Positions 44,341-52,824 of a DNA stretch of 64,000 bases are shown here, one piece after another. The DNA is taken from the NCBI RefSeq assembly GCF_030734285.1, contig NZ_CP132294.1, positions 3,906,001-3,970,000 of the forward strand. The letters are read 5' to 3'. Position 1 is the first letter of the stretch; every line of letters begins with the position of its first letter. The notes under the pieces were generated by a model. It searched no databases. It was not told the DNA's origin and was given only the letters and a program-made list of their open reading frames with translations. A program made the translations under genes and the position numbers. This DNA is from Natronococcus sp. AD-5 (lineage in GTDB: Archaea; Halobacteriota; Halobacteria; Halobacteriales; Natrialbaceae).

Positions 44341-44874
44341 ATGGCTCAATCTACGACGCCCACTGGGACGCCCCCCATCGAGCAACTTCGGACGCTCGTG
44401 GACCTACTCGAAAATCCGACGCTTGCCCGCATCTACATCTATGTGCTGCAGACTGACGGAGCCACCGTCGAAAACCTAATTACTAATCTGGATATCCCAC
44501 AAGGAACCGCCTACGATTATACTGGGAAACTCGAGGAGGGTGGGTTGATAACAAAAACGCGTGAAGAGCGGCCGTATGAATTCGCAGCTGAACCACTTTC
44601 GATCACGCTCACGACGGATGGTGAAGCGCGCACGATCACTGCTGAACTCGTTGACGCAGTCGGCCGTCGTGAAGTAGTTGAGGATATCGATGTCTATCTC
44701 GACCGACATGGGATCGATGGCCTTGCAACCGCGCTCGAGTATGCTCACGAGTATGTCGACGGCACGGTCAATCATCGCATCATGGCTCGTGAACTCGACC
44801 TCTCTCCACTCGAAGCAGAGATCATTTTGCAGGCACTCGAGCCGGTCGTTCTCCGGCACCGCAACGACGAATGA
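44341..44874 (+). CDS. HTH protein, putative antitoxin of a PIN pair
   Basis: A 177-residue protein: LVDLLENPTLARIYIYVLQT, NLDIPQGTAYDYTGKLEEGG (winged HTH, residues 15-85), then a helical C-terminus TALEYAHEYVDGTVNHRIMA. Small HTH proteins coupled to PIN proteins are widespread in haloarchaea. ATG at 44341 is chosen over the upstream frame, which would run through the copy 3 3' end. Its stop overlaps the PIN start (ATGA). A TTATGCATAA-like TATA box lies just upstream. Confidence 0.8.
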   Translation: MAQSTTPTGTPPIEQLRTLVDLLENPTLARIYIYVLQTDGATVENLITNLDIPQGTAYDYTGKLEEGGLITKTREERPYEFAAEPLSITLTTDGEARTITAELVDAVGRREVVEDIDVYLDRHGIDGLATALEYAHEYVDGTVNHRIMARELDLSPLEAEIILQALEPVVLRHRNDE

Positions 44875-45401
44875 ATGCGAAATACGTCGCAGATACGGGC
44901 GTATTCGTTCGGTGCGGTGGGCCAAATACTGAAAAATATCAGCAACTTCGTCGTGCTATCCGACAAGCAGGTGTCTCACTGCTGATCCCCCGACGAGTCT
45001 ATCTCGAATTAGGCGGAGAGCCCGATGATGAGCCCTATCCCTCGAGTACAATTCCCTGGCAAGAGGGGATCGATGAAGGCTGGATTATCGTAGCTGACGA
45101 ACTCGAGTACGCGAATCCTCTCGTCTCAGGGATTATGGACGCTACTAGACGGTATATCGCAAACGACACAGATCGATCGGAAGACCACATCGAAAAAGCG
45201 GGCACTGCTCTTGTCGGTCTTGCAGCACAGCTTCTCGAGAACGGCGAAGCTGAGCACATTATCCTCTTGACAACGGACAAGCCCGCGGGACGAGCAGCAG
45301 AAACATTGCTTCCGGAGTACGGGTTTTCTGATCAAATCCAGTATCGATATGTGAGCGAAGAGTACCTGGAACAGATAACTGCGGCCGAACTTTCGACTTA
45401 G
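44871..45401 (+). CDS. PIN-like nuclease, putative toxin
   Basis: A 176-residue protein with PIN-type acidic residues: MNAKYVADTGVFVRCGGPNT (first Asp), RRVYLELGGEPDDE (Glu), HIEKAGTALVGLAAQLLENG, and ILLTTDKPAGRAAETLL (Asp in the fourth strand). Longer than classical VapC. Coupled to the HTH gene by a 4-bp overlap, it fits a toxin-antitoxin pair. IR3 lies 40 bp past its stop. Confidence 0.8.
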   Translation: MNAKYVADTGVFVRCGGPNTEKYQQLRRAIRQAGVSLLIPRRVYLELGGEPDDEPYPSSTIPWQEGIDEGWIIVADELEYANPLVSGIMDATRRYIANDTDRSEDHIEKAGTALVGLAAQLLENGEAEHIILLTTDKPAGRAAETLLPEYGFSDQIQYRYVSEEYLEQITAAELST

Positions 45402-45440
45402 TTAGTCGACTGGTGGATAGGGATATTTGCAGTCTCTTCG

Positions 45441-45495
45441 TGCTCATTAACCAACATCGCCCCTGTCGACATCCAGTCTGTTGGTTAACAGAGCA
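45441..45495. repeat. Inverted repeat IR3, GTTAACCAAC type
   Basis: TGCTCATTAACCAAC (45441-45455) and GTTGGTTAACAGAGCA (45480-45495) are near-perfect inverted arms with a 24-bp spacer, 40 bp past the PIN gene. The core matches IR1 and IR2; the outer arm bases (TGCTC/GAGCA) are conserved within this copy but differ from IR2, so they co-vary between arms. Confidence 0.85.
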
Positions 45496-45643
45496 GCACG
45501 ATCAGCTCGGAGCTAGCAAAACAATTCAAGACGGAAGATCTAGACGCCCTCGTTGCGGAACCGAATCATGCCGACGTCGATTGGCATGCTATTCCTCCGA
45601 GACGCCATCCACACAACTGCAGAATACAACAAAGAGGGCGGCG

Positions 45644-45910
45644 TTACTCGATATCGAGGCTGTACAGGCGCTTGCGGGCGTCCGAGAACGAGAACTGGGA
45701 GTCAACGACGTTCTCCTCGTCGAGGCGATTCAGGGCATAGCGAACTGTCCGGGACGGCAGAAGCGTCTCGTCGGCAATCTGTTGTTGGGTCATCGCATCG
45801 TTATACTCTAGGACCTTTGCGACGAGTTTGGCGCTCGGTGGCAGATCGCGGATGTCGTCCCATGACCCCTTTTGAGTAATTTCCTGATGCAGTGATCCTG
45901 ACGTACCCAT
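45644..45910 (-). CDS. Small MarR-like HTH regulator
   Basis: An 88-residue winged-HTH protein, MGTSGSLHQEITQKGSWDDI, with DLPPSAKLVAKVLEYNDAMT, QQQIADETLLPSRTVRYALN and a short wing (VVDSQFSFSDARKRLYSL). It matches a conserved haloarchaeal regulator type whose targets are unknown. The ATG at 45910 is preferred to 45940, whose extra ten residues lie outside the family start. Convergent with the HTH/PIN pair across IR3. Confidence 0.85.
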   Translation of the reverse strand: MGTSGSLHQEITQKGSWDDIRDLPPSAKLVAKVLEYNDAMTQQQIADETLLPSRTVRYALNRLDEENVVDSQFSFSDARKRLYSLDIE

Positions 45911-46041
45911 TATATGCCCTCTATTCCAAATACAGACCAATAATATTTTTCATCTCCCCATATTCTTACCAGTTATATTGGACACGAGTTCATCTATCTG
46001 AAGCCTCGTAAAGCAAGCAGTGCTCCGTGTGAATGCTTGGG

Positions 46042-46106
46042 GTAGAACTCCGGCCGATGAAATCCGCTCTGTCCTGGGAACGCTCGAGTCCGAGCAGTTA
46101 CTCTCA
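46042..46106 (+). pseudogene. Double-HTH family, copy 4, about 20-codon remnant
   Basis: GAACTCCGG then, after a one-base shift, codons for ADEIRSVLGTLESEQLLS. These align with RADELRYALSALEADQIT of copy 1 and PGELRYALGTLEPEQLLT of copy 3. The DNA match to copy 3 around CTGGGAACGCTCGAG is strong. Nothing else of the gene remains; the rest of 45911-46433 has no gene I can support. Confidence 0.65.
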
Positions 46107-46433
46107 AGGGACCGCTGTCAAAGGCTACCGATTATGCGGACGCAGGGGGTCTCCCCCTGATGTCCCCGTAGGGGATAGACTCTTTCGCACCATGATCATT
46201 ACGCGCACTTACGGACCGTCCTTGAGATATTGCCGCTGGATTCGATCGAACTGATCTACGCGATGGTCAACGAGACCGTGATGATCGGCGAGATGTGGGA
46301 TGATTCCGATACGCGGTAAGTCTTATCTGGTATTTTGCCCGTCCAGTAATCATCTTTTTGAGGAGTCAGTAGAGAGGGAATCGTCTCTATCGTGTGTATT
46401 CTATACACACGATCTTTTATTTGCAGATAGTGT

Positions 46434-47021
46434 TCAAAGAGGTGACCCACTTAGAAGATGACGTGGGACTAGCGGACCAAGGTGAGTAAGTATAGTCCAT
46501 AGCTGTTCCACCGCAGTTTGGTGTTCTGCTACGTCTAAATCGTCTAAGGAGCAGGTTGACTGAAAAGTTTGGCCTGAATCTGGCTGAGTAGAATTCAAGA
46601 AGTGATCATCCACGTCAATTCGAAACGTGAAGTATTGTTCTACCAGTTCCGCTGTGGACAAGTGATTGAACCCTCGAAGCGTTGCAGACGTAATCGGAGC
46701 CACCAACAGTCGAGTTCTGAGCAAGTGGAGAGTTTGTTCTGTAGGAGTAATAATCGTGATATCAGAACGACGGTGTGGACGTAATTCATCTAAGAGCGCG
46801 TTGAGCAATTCGGATTCTCGCAGAGGAGAGCCGATCTCCATCGATTCGAAGTGCGTAATGGTTTGAGTATTGGCCAAACCGACCTGCCATCCTGAAATGT
46901 ATGGTTCCTCGTTTTCGATTTCGGCTTTTAATACCAACAGGAGCCACGATTCTACAGAATTTTCTCTTTGTTTCCGCCCATCAGGGCCGCAGCTATTGCC
47001 CCTCACCGCCCAGCTGCGCAA
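46434..47021 (-). CDS. Conserved haloarchaeal protein of unknown function
   Basis: A 195-codon frame. The family-like part starts at ESWLLLVLKAEIENEEPYIS and includes ITHFESMEIGSPLRESELLN and TATLRGFNHLSTAELVEQYF, a layout I recall from haloarchaeal proteins of unknown role. The first 22 residues look spurious. One frame over, an ATG at 46982 gives MGGNKEKIL and a stop just where the real sequence begins, hinting at a one-base indel at the 5' end. The stretch 47022-47396 holds no gene. Confidence 0.6.
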   Translation of the reverse strand: MRSWAVRGNSCGPDGRKQRENSVESWLLLVLKAEIENEEPYISGWQVGLANTQTITHFESMEIGSPLRESELLNALLDELRPHRRSDITIITPTEQTLHLLRTRLLVAPITSATLRGFNHLSTAELVEQYFTFRIDVDDHFLNSTQPDSGQTFQSTCSLDDLDVAEHQTAVEQLWTILTHLGPLVPRHLLSGSPL

Positions 47022-47396
47022 TATTGATGTGCACGCGCTACTTCGCGGTTAGTTCCTCACAAATGAGACGGAATAAACGAAGTCCTCGTGAAAGACACAG
47101 CCTCTATATTCAGCAGGCGACTTTTGGCAGATTCTGTATGACTCGATGGACGCTCCGGTAACTACTTCACCTATACGTAACATAGCTACCGAGAATTTAT
47201 CAATACTATCTGGTTTCAATGGAGGCGGCGATATGAATTTGGGGCCGACGAGTCTTGCGCGCGAGCTGATAGTGTTGTCTTCTACGAGACGGATTCCATA
47301 GAATCACTTTCACTATTCAATCTAAAAAAGCTTGGATCCCTCCTCAGAGAACTCTCAACAGAAGATCCTGAGTGGAATTGTCAACAAAATGATAAG

Positions 47397-47468
47397 AGCC
47401 TAGGCCGGGATTTGAACCCGGGCTCTCGTCCTTACCAAGGACGCGCTTTACCGCTAAGCTACCCAGGC
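47397..47468 (-). tRNA. tRNA-Thr (anticodon GGT)
   Basis: The minus strand folds into a cloverleaf: acceptor stem GCCTGGG/CCTAGGC (one G-U), D-arm, anticodon stem CGTCC/GGACG with loop TTGGTAA (anticodon GGT), T-arm CCGGG/CCCGG with GTTCAAAT. The CCA end is not encoded. Its 3' end points left, into the accessory region, as expected for a tRNA used as an integration site. Confidence 0.95.
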
Positions 47469-47622
47469 GCGTACTTCTTCGTTGACTCGAGTCCTCTTTA
47501 TGGGTTTCGATTCGCCACCGGGCGTGGGTTACCGTGGCGTATTCGATCGGCCGTCACCGTTCGTCGGACCAGCCGGATCGGCTGGCTGACTCGATTCGCT
47601 GACTTACAGCCGATAATACCAG

Positions 47623-48345
47623 TCAGCTATCCGTCGCGGACGTCGCCCGGTCGGTCGTAGACTCCTCGAGCGAGCACTCGGTGGGCGCCGAATCGGCGCC
47701 GACCAGATAGTGCTCGGCCGGCGGGAACGACGTTCCGGCGGTCGCGGCGAGCTCTTCGGCGGTCTCGAGGAGGGACGGGGACGGCGTTTCGTCGACGGCG
47801 GCGGCGCCGGCGAGGACGGCGAGTTCGAGGACGTCGTGCTCGAGGTTCGCGTCGTAGCTCGCCGGGTCGACGACGTCACCTTCCTTGTCGCGGTCGTCGA
47901 GACGGTGAGTCTGGTCGTGACCGAACGCCTGGACCGTCCGGACCGCCTTCCCGGCGGCGTCGGTGCGAGCGAGCAGGTAGAAGCCGCGGGCGACGAGGAT
48001 GTCCGCGGCCAGGATCTCGAGGTCGCCGCCGTCGCCGCGGTCGGCGTCGGTCCACGGCTCGGCGTGCGCCAGCGATCGCGTCAGACGGAGTCCTTCGTAG
48101 ATGAGCTGGACGCCGGCCGCGTGCGTGACGATCCCGTCGGTTTCGGCGGAGCCGTGTTCGTCTGTCTCGTCGGATACGGCGGTCGCATCCGGTGCGACCG
48201 CTGCGGCGCTCTCGAGCGCGAATGCACCAGGAAGCATCGATGCGCCATCGAGCGTCGATTCGATGAAGTCGTGCAACCGCGGTGGTTCGACGTCCGCGAC
48301 AGCCTCGATGGCCGCCCGCCGACATCTGTCGGCCTGTTCCATCAT
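47623..48345 (-). CDS. Conserved haloarchaeal protein, helical
   Basis: A 240-residue protein starting MMEQADRCRRAAIEAVADVE. It is helical throughout; THAAGVQLIYEGLRLTRSLA and DLEILAADILVARGFYLLAR recall polyprenyl-synthase-like helices, but the DDxxD motifs are absent. It matches a haloarchaeal family of unknown function (I recall the label DUF7114, not checked). The longer open frame to 49713 is antisense to other genes; this start is supported by the gap to the next gene. Confidence 0.75.
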   Translation of the reverse strand: MMEQADRCRRAAIEAVADVEPPRLHDFIESTLDGASMLPGAFALESAAAVAPDATAVSDETDEHGSAETDGIVTHAAGVQLIYEGLRLTRSLAHAEPWTDADRGDGGDLEILAADILVARGFYLLARTDAAGKAVRTVQAFGHDQTHRLDDRDKEGDVVDPASYDANLEHDVLELAVLAGAAAVDETPSPSLLETAEELAATAGTSFPPAEHYLVGADSAPTECSLEESTTDRATSATDS

Positions 48346-48402
48346 GGGGGCGTTACGAGGGAGGAGGCAAAGACCTTTGGAAACGCCCGGTAGAGTCGTC
48401 GC

Positions 48403-49101
48403 ATGATCGACATCGACGGCGGCGGATCGGTCCGGATCGTGACGATCGAACGGCCTGCGCGGCGAAACGCGCTGACGGTCGACGCGCTCGAGTCCCTCGA
48501 GGCGGCGGTCGCCGAGTCCGAGGCGCCGGTGATCGCCCTTCGCGGGGCGGGTCCGGCGTTCTGTGCGGGTGCCGACCTCGAGACCGTCGCCGACCTCGAC
48601 CGGGACGGCGCCGAGGAGTTCGCCCGACTGGGACAACGCGTCGCGCGCACGATCGAAGAGAGTTCGGCCGTCGTCGTCGCCGAGATCGACGGCCCGGCGC
48701 GGGGCGGCGGGCTCGAACTCGCGCTCGCCTGCGACGTCCGCGTCGGCACGCCCGACTCGACCTACGGCGAGCCCGGGGTCACCTTCGGGCTGTTCGGCGC
48801 CTGGGGCGGCACCGTTCGACTTCCCCGGATCGTCGGCGAGGGCGACGCGCTCGAATTCGCGTGCTCGGGGCGGGTCGTCGACGCCGAAGAGGCGCTGCGG
48901 ATGGGACTGATCTCGCGACTCGAGGACGACCCGCGGACGGTGACGGAGGAGATCGCCCCGAACGCGGCCGACGCGTTGCCCGTCCTGAAACGCCGACTTC
49001 GGGACGACCGCGACCGAGAGACCCAGGAGCGACTCGAGGCCGACGCCTTCGGCGACCTGATCGTCTCGCACGCCGCGGATCTCGACGCGGTTCTCGACTA
49101 G
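48403..49101 (+). CDS. Enoyl-CoA hydratase/isomerase family protein
   Basis: A 232-residue crotonase-fold protein. The oxyanion-hole motifs are GAGPAFCAGADLETV (residues about 46-60) and IDGPARGGGLELALACDVRV (95-115). Crotonases hydrate or isomerise acyl-CoA thioesters in fatty-acid or amino-acid breakdown. The catalytic Glu pair of true hydratases is only partly recognisable (GEPGVTFGLFG), so the exact reaction is open. Divergent from the gene at 48345; promoter in the 57-bp gap. Confidence 0.9.
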   Translation: MIDIDGGGSVRIVTIERPARRNALTVDALESLEAAVAESEAPVIALRGAGPAFCAGADLETVADLDRDGAEEFARLGQRVARTIEESSAVVVAEIDGPARGGGLELALACDVRVGTPDSTYGEPGVTFGLFGAWGGTVRLPRIVGEGDALEFACSGRVVDAEEALRMGLISRLEDDPRTVTEEIAPNAADALPVLKRRLRDDRDRETQERLEADAFGDLIVSHAADLDAVLD

Positions 49102-49162
49102 TACGCCACGGATTGGCACACCGCCGAACGATTTTTCGACCGACGCGAGAGAGGGGAGAGCG

Positions 49163-49752
49163 ATGTCCGGTCCAGTGTTCCTGCCCGGCGACGACGTGAC
49201 GCTCCGGACGATCGAGGAGGAGGACCTCGAGTTCCTGCAGACGCAGATCAACGATCCGCGGATCTGGCGGCCGACCGGCCGATCGACGCCCCTCAACGGC
49301 GAAGGGAGCGCGAGTTCTTCGAGAACGTCGTCTGTGACGACGATGAGATCCACCTTCTGATCGCCGTGGACTCGACGCCGATCGGCACGATCGGCCTCCA
49401 CTCGATCGACTGGGAGGCGCGGCGAGCGGAGATCGGCTACTGGATCGCGCCCGAACGCCACGAGAGGGGCTACGGCACCGAAGCAGCGGAGCTGCTCGTC
49501 GGATACGGCTTCGACCAGCTCGGCCTGCACAGGATCGCCGCACGCGTGTTCGAGTTCAACGACGCCTCGCGGCGACTGCTCGGGTCCGTCGGCTTCACCG
49601 AGGAGGGCGTCCACCGGGACGCCGAGTTCATCGACGTTCGGAAATCGCTTACGATTTCCACAGCCCATCAGAACGCGGCGCGTTCTGAGGACGGCGAGTT
49701 CCAGGACACGCACTGGTACGGGCTCCTCGAGGACGAGTGGCGGGCCGAGTAA
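49163..49752 (+). pseudogene. GNAT N-acetyltransferase, frameshifted
   Basis: The start frame gives MSGPVFLPGDDVTLRTIEEE up to RPTGRSTPLN, then drifts. The next frame gives REREFFENVVCDDDEIHLLI, continuing AVDSTPIGTIGLHSIDWEAR and IAPERHERGYGTEAAELL, the acetyl-CoA loop. One base is missing near 49295. Further on, the family ending is interrupted by an 18-codon in-frame insert made of two hairpins (49641-49686). RimJ/RimL-like family. Inactive as read unless this is a sequencing error. Confidence 0.8.
49641..49686. repeat. Twin-hairpin insert inside the GNAT gene
   Basis: GAAATCG-CTTA-CGATTTC (49641-49658) and AGAACGC-GGC-GCGTTCT (49670-49686) are two perfect stem-loops 11 bp apart. They add an in-frame insert between FIDV and GEFQDTHWYG. 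I recall similar twin palindromes dispersed in haloarchaeal genomes, so this is probably a short mobile or repetitive unit. Confidence 0.6.
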
Positions 49753-49771
49753 CGGGTGAAACCGGAGCGCG

Positions 49772-50566
49772 TCAGTCGAGCGGCTCAGGAGCCGGCGGCG
49801 CCCGGCGCTTGTGCGCGCTGCGCTCGTACATCCCGCGAACCTTCTCGACCGTTTCCGGCTCGAGGTCGAGCTCTCGAGCCGTCGCGTCGGCCGACAGCGG
49901 GCCGTCGACGTGGCTGACGAGGATCGAGTCGAGCGTCTCGTAGCTGATCCCCATCTCCTCCTCGTCGGTCTGGTCGGCCCACAGCTCCGCGGTCGGAGTC
50001 TTGGTCACGAGGTCCTCCGGAACGCCCACGTGACGGGCGAGCTGGCGCACCTGCGCCTTGTAGAGGTTGCCGATCGGGTGACAGTCGACCGCTCCGTCGC
50101 CGTACTTGGTGAAGTAGCCGACGGCGGCCTCGCTTCGGTTGCCGGTCCCGAGCACGAGACGCCCCTCGTGGTTCGCCACCAGGTAGTTCAGCACGGCCCG
50201 GACGCGCGCTCGAGCGTTGCCGACCGCCTCGTGGTCGCCCTCCGCCTCGGGGTAGGTGCCGAGCAGCGAGTCGACGATCGGCTCGATCTCGATCACGTCG
50301 TGGGTGATCTCGAGGTCCTGGGCGACGCGCTCGGCGTCGCTCATGTTCTCGTCGCCGCTGACGCGTGCGGGCAGGACGAGTCCGTGGACGTTCTCGGCGC
50401 CCAGCGCGTCGACGGCGAGGTGGGCGACGAGGGTACTGTCGATCCCGCCGGAGAGGCCGAGCACGGCGCCGTCGACGCCCGCCGCGTCGACCTGCTTTCG
50501 AATAAAATTCGTGCTGTGGTCGCGTCGTTCGTCCAGTTCCGCTTCCGAAAACCGAGGGTCGATCAT
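49772..50566 (-). CDS. nadE: NAD(+) synthetase, ammonia-dependent
   Basis: A 264-residue NadE of the single-domain type. It makes NAD from nicotinate adenine dinucleotide, ammonia and ATP. The PP-loop SGGIDS is at residues 39-44, and LVLGTGNRSEAAVGYFTKYG followed by KTPTAELWADQTDEEEMG is conserved in the family. No glutaminase domain. ATG at 50566. Monocistronic. Confidence 0.95.
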   Translation of the reverse strand: MIDPRFSEAELDERRDHSTNFIRKQVDAAGVDGAVLGLSGGIDSTLVAHLAVDALGAENVHGLVLPARVSGDENMSDAERVAQDLEITHDVIEIEPIVDSLLGTYPEAEGDHEAVGNARARVRAVLNYLVANHEGRLVLGTGNRSEAAVGYFTKYGDGAVDCHPIGNLYKAQVRQLARHVGVPEDLVTKTPTAELWADQTDEEEMGISYETLDSILVSHVDGPLSADATARELDLEPETVEKVRGMYERSAHKRRAPPAPEPLD

Positions 50567-50762
50567 CGACCGGGTATATGAGCGGGCCGGCCTAATAGGC
50601 TCCCCTCGCCGGCGAAAATTGGACGCTCGGTCGGTTTCGGAGCTGCGCTCGAGGCGGAGCGCTACGTTGAAGTGCCACCGGCAGCTATCTTGGACGTGTA
50701 CGTCGGTGGTGAGCGATCCCGGAGGATTTGCGAGCCTCGACGCGAGTGAACGCGGTGAACGA

Positions 50763-50833
50763 GCGTCGGTGGTCTAGTGGTAGGACATGAGCTTCCCAAG
50801 CTCATAGCCCGGGTTCAATTCCCGGTCGACGCA
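50763..50833 (+). tRNA. tRNA-Gly (anticodon CCC)
   Basis: Acceptor GCGTCGG/TCGACGC, D-arm with TAGTGGTA, anticodon stem TGAGC/GCTCA around loop TTCCCAA (CCC), T-arm CCGGG/CCCGG with GTTCAATT, discriminator A. No intron and no encoded CCA. Confidence 0.95.
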
Positions 50834-50863
50834 TCCCTTCTCGAGCGGTCGACTCCAACCGCG

Positions 50864-51034
50864 TCAGTCGTCGGCGAGTTCCCGACTGACCGTCGCGAAC
50901 AGCGCGGCGTCACACGAGTAGCAGGCGAACACGTCGGGTTCGATCGTCCGACTGGTCGCTCCCCGGTGGACGGTCACCGAGTCGGATTCGACGGAGAGCT
51001 CCAGCGGTTCGTCGCAGTGAGGGCAGGTTGCCAC
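50864..51034 (-). CDS. Zinc-ribbon microprotein
   Basis: A 56-residue protein from a GTG start, ATCPHCDEPLELSVESDSVT and VHRGATSRTIEPDVFACYSC. Two CxxC pairs make a zinc ribbon with a short C-terminal helix. The GTG at 51034 is chosen because the zinc knuckle begins three residues in; the long frame to 51928 is antisense to the membrane-protein gene. Function unknown. Confidence 0.65.
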   Translation of the reverse strand: MATCPHCDEPLELSVESDSVTVHRGATSRTIEPDVFACYSCDAALFATVSRELADD

Positions 51035-51141
51035 ACTCGGCCGTACGATCAGGGGTCCGTATACCGACGGCCCGCACACGCCTTTCTCGAGGCTGCAAAC
51101 CGATTTCGGCTCTCGAGTGCGGTCGAAAGCCCGTAAAACCG

Positions 51142-52824
51142 CTACAGGTGGCCGAACAGCGTCCCGACGAGCACCAGCACCCACATGGCGACGCCGACGA
51201 GCAGCAGATCGTTGAACCGGGACTCTCGAGTCGCCCGCTTCGCCGCGCCGCCGGCGATCAGGCCGAGCGCGACGACGACGAGCATCCGCTGGACGACGAC
51301 GTCGATGGGGAGCGTATCGACGCCGAGCAAGCCGTAGTCGAGCCAGATTGAGATCGCGAGCGAGGCTCCGGCGACGACGGCAGCATCGAGGCGGCGCGTC
51401 AGTCCCCGCGCGATGAGATAGGTCGCAGTCGGGATGCCGACGCCGATCACCGGGTAGAGCAGCGCGGCGATCTGGTGGGGCGTGAGGAACGCGGCCCGGT
51501 TCTCGAGGAAGATGCCGCCGATCCGGACGCCGAGGTAGAGCGCGATGACGGTGAACACGAGCAGGAGGTGCCCCGCCTCGAGGCGGTCGTAGGCGGCGGC
51601 GATCCGGCGACGGTCGACGTCGGTCAGGTGGCCGTCGATGGCGGCGGGAATTCGCTGGACGACGCGATCGGCCGCGGATCGTTCGGCCTCGCTCGGGCCG
51701 CCGGCAGCGCGCCTGCGGATGCGAATACCGACCAGCGTCGGGACGACGAGCAGACCGGCGATTTCGATGCGGGTCGTCCAGCCGTCGGTGTCCGAGGGGC
51801 CGCCGTTGGCGAGATAGATGCGGCTGACGTCGTCCTGGGTGTCGACTCGGGGGTGGGCCATGAAGTCCGACTCGACTTTCTTCTGGGCGGCTTTCGCCCC
51901 GTCGACGCGATGTCGGAGGGTGAACCAATCGAAGTGTTCCGTGTGGGTCTGCATAGCGACCCAGTCGTCGTCATCGTTGGGGCTCTCGTAGAGTCGGATG
52001 TGGTATCGATGGCCGTAGTAGTTCCCGTCTTGGAGCTGGCGCGTCTCGGTCGTCCAGTAGCCGCTCTCGTCGCCGCCGGGATCGATGTAGGCGTACCGAG
52101 TTCCGCCGTCGGCCGACCCCCAGTCGAAATCGGGAATCCGGGGCTGCGATTCGTTCGACCGGTTTTCGTCCGACCGGTTTTCGTCTTCGTTGGTGGTGTT
52201 CCGGGACGGTTCGTCAGCTGGGGATTCGTTCCCCGCCGATGGTGTTCCGTTCTCCGGTGACGACTCGTTCTCCGACGACATTTCGTTCGCTGCCGGTAAC
52301 GCCTCTTCCGCCGCCAGTGAGGCTTCGTTCGCCCTCAGGGGTGTTTCGTCCTCTGACGACGCTTCGTTCTCCGCCGACGATGTTCCGTTCTCCGGTGACG
52401 ATTCGTTCTCCGACGACGTTTCGTTCGCCGTCGGCGGCGTTTCGTTCTCCGGTTCCGTCTCGTTGTCTGAAGCATTTCCGCCGCCGAGTGCGTAGGTGTC
52501 CGACTGCGCTTCCTCCTCCGACTCGTTAACCTCCGACCAGTCACCGCCGCTGGATTCGGTCAGTATTCGTTCGACATCGTCGACGTCACCGCGAACGATC
52601 ACGTTGACCGGACTTCGTTTCTGGAATCCCCGTCTCGGACTGAGGTACTTCCAGAAGCCGCTTTCGGAGTCCTCGAGCTCGACGACTTCCGGCGCCGGCT
52701 CGGTCCCGGTATCCGCCGGGGGGGACTCCTGTTCGGACGTCAACGATAGGAACATCGAGGGACCGCCGACGAATACGAACGCGAGTACGAGTAGAGCGGC
52801 CGCGATTACGATCGAGCGGCGCAT
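51142..52824 (-). CDS. Membrane protein with LssY-like domain and sequon-rich linker
   Basis: A 560-residue protein. Signal/anchor helix at residues 5-27. A first soluble part includes FWKYLSPRRGFQKRSPVNVI. An Asn/Glu/Ser-rich linker (about 115-225) follows, made of imperfect repeats around NETSSENESSPENGT and carrying many N-x-S/T sequons. The next domain, YIDPGGDESGYW to HRVDGAKAAQKKVES, recalls LssY C-terminal domains. Five or six helices fill residues 340-560. The sequons point to heavy N-glycosylation outside the cell. Precise role unknown. Confidence 0.75.
   Translation of the reverse strand: MRRSIVIAAALLVLAFVFVGGPSMFLSLTSEQESPPADTGTEPAPEVVELEDSESGFWKYLSPRRGFQKRSPVNVIVRGDVDDVERILTESSGGDWSEVNESEEEAQSDTYALGGGNASDNETEPENETPPTANETSSENESSPENGTSSAENEASSEDETPLRANEASLAAEEALPAANEMSSENESSPENGTPSAGNESPADEPSRNTTNEDENRSDENRSNESQPRIPDFDWGSADGGTRYAYIDPGGDESGYWTTETRQLQDGNYYGHRYHIRLYESPNDDDDWVAMQTHTEHFDWFTLRHRVDGAKAAQKKVESDFMAHPRVDTQDDVSRIYLANGGPSDTDGWTTRIEIAGLLVVPTLVGIRIRRRAAGGPSEAERSAADRVVQRIPAAIDGHLTDVDRRRIAAAYDRLEAGHLLLVFTVIALYLGVRIGGIFLENRAAFLTPHQIAALLYPVIGVGIPTATYLIARGLTRRLDAAVVAGASLAISIWLDYGLLGVDTLPIDVVVQRMLVVVALGLIAGGAAKRATRESRFNDLLLVGVAMWVLVLVGTLFGHL

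Noticed and set aside
47623-49713. A 696-codon minus-strand open frame
   Set aside because: Beyond 48345 it runs antisense to the enoyl-CoA hydratase and GNAT genes and has low-complexity Arg/Asp sequence; high GC keeps antisense frames open. Only the last 240 codons are a gene.
49163-49752. Two adjacent acetyltransferase genes
   Set aside because: The two frames are halves of one GNAT domain; the second has no ribosome-binding site and lacks the N-terminal strand.
50864-51928. A 354-codon frame ending in the zinc-ribbon microprotein
   Set aside because: Its first 290 codons are Arg/Pro-rich and overlap the membrane-protein gene; only the last 56 codons have family features.
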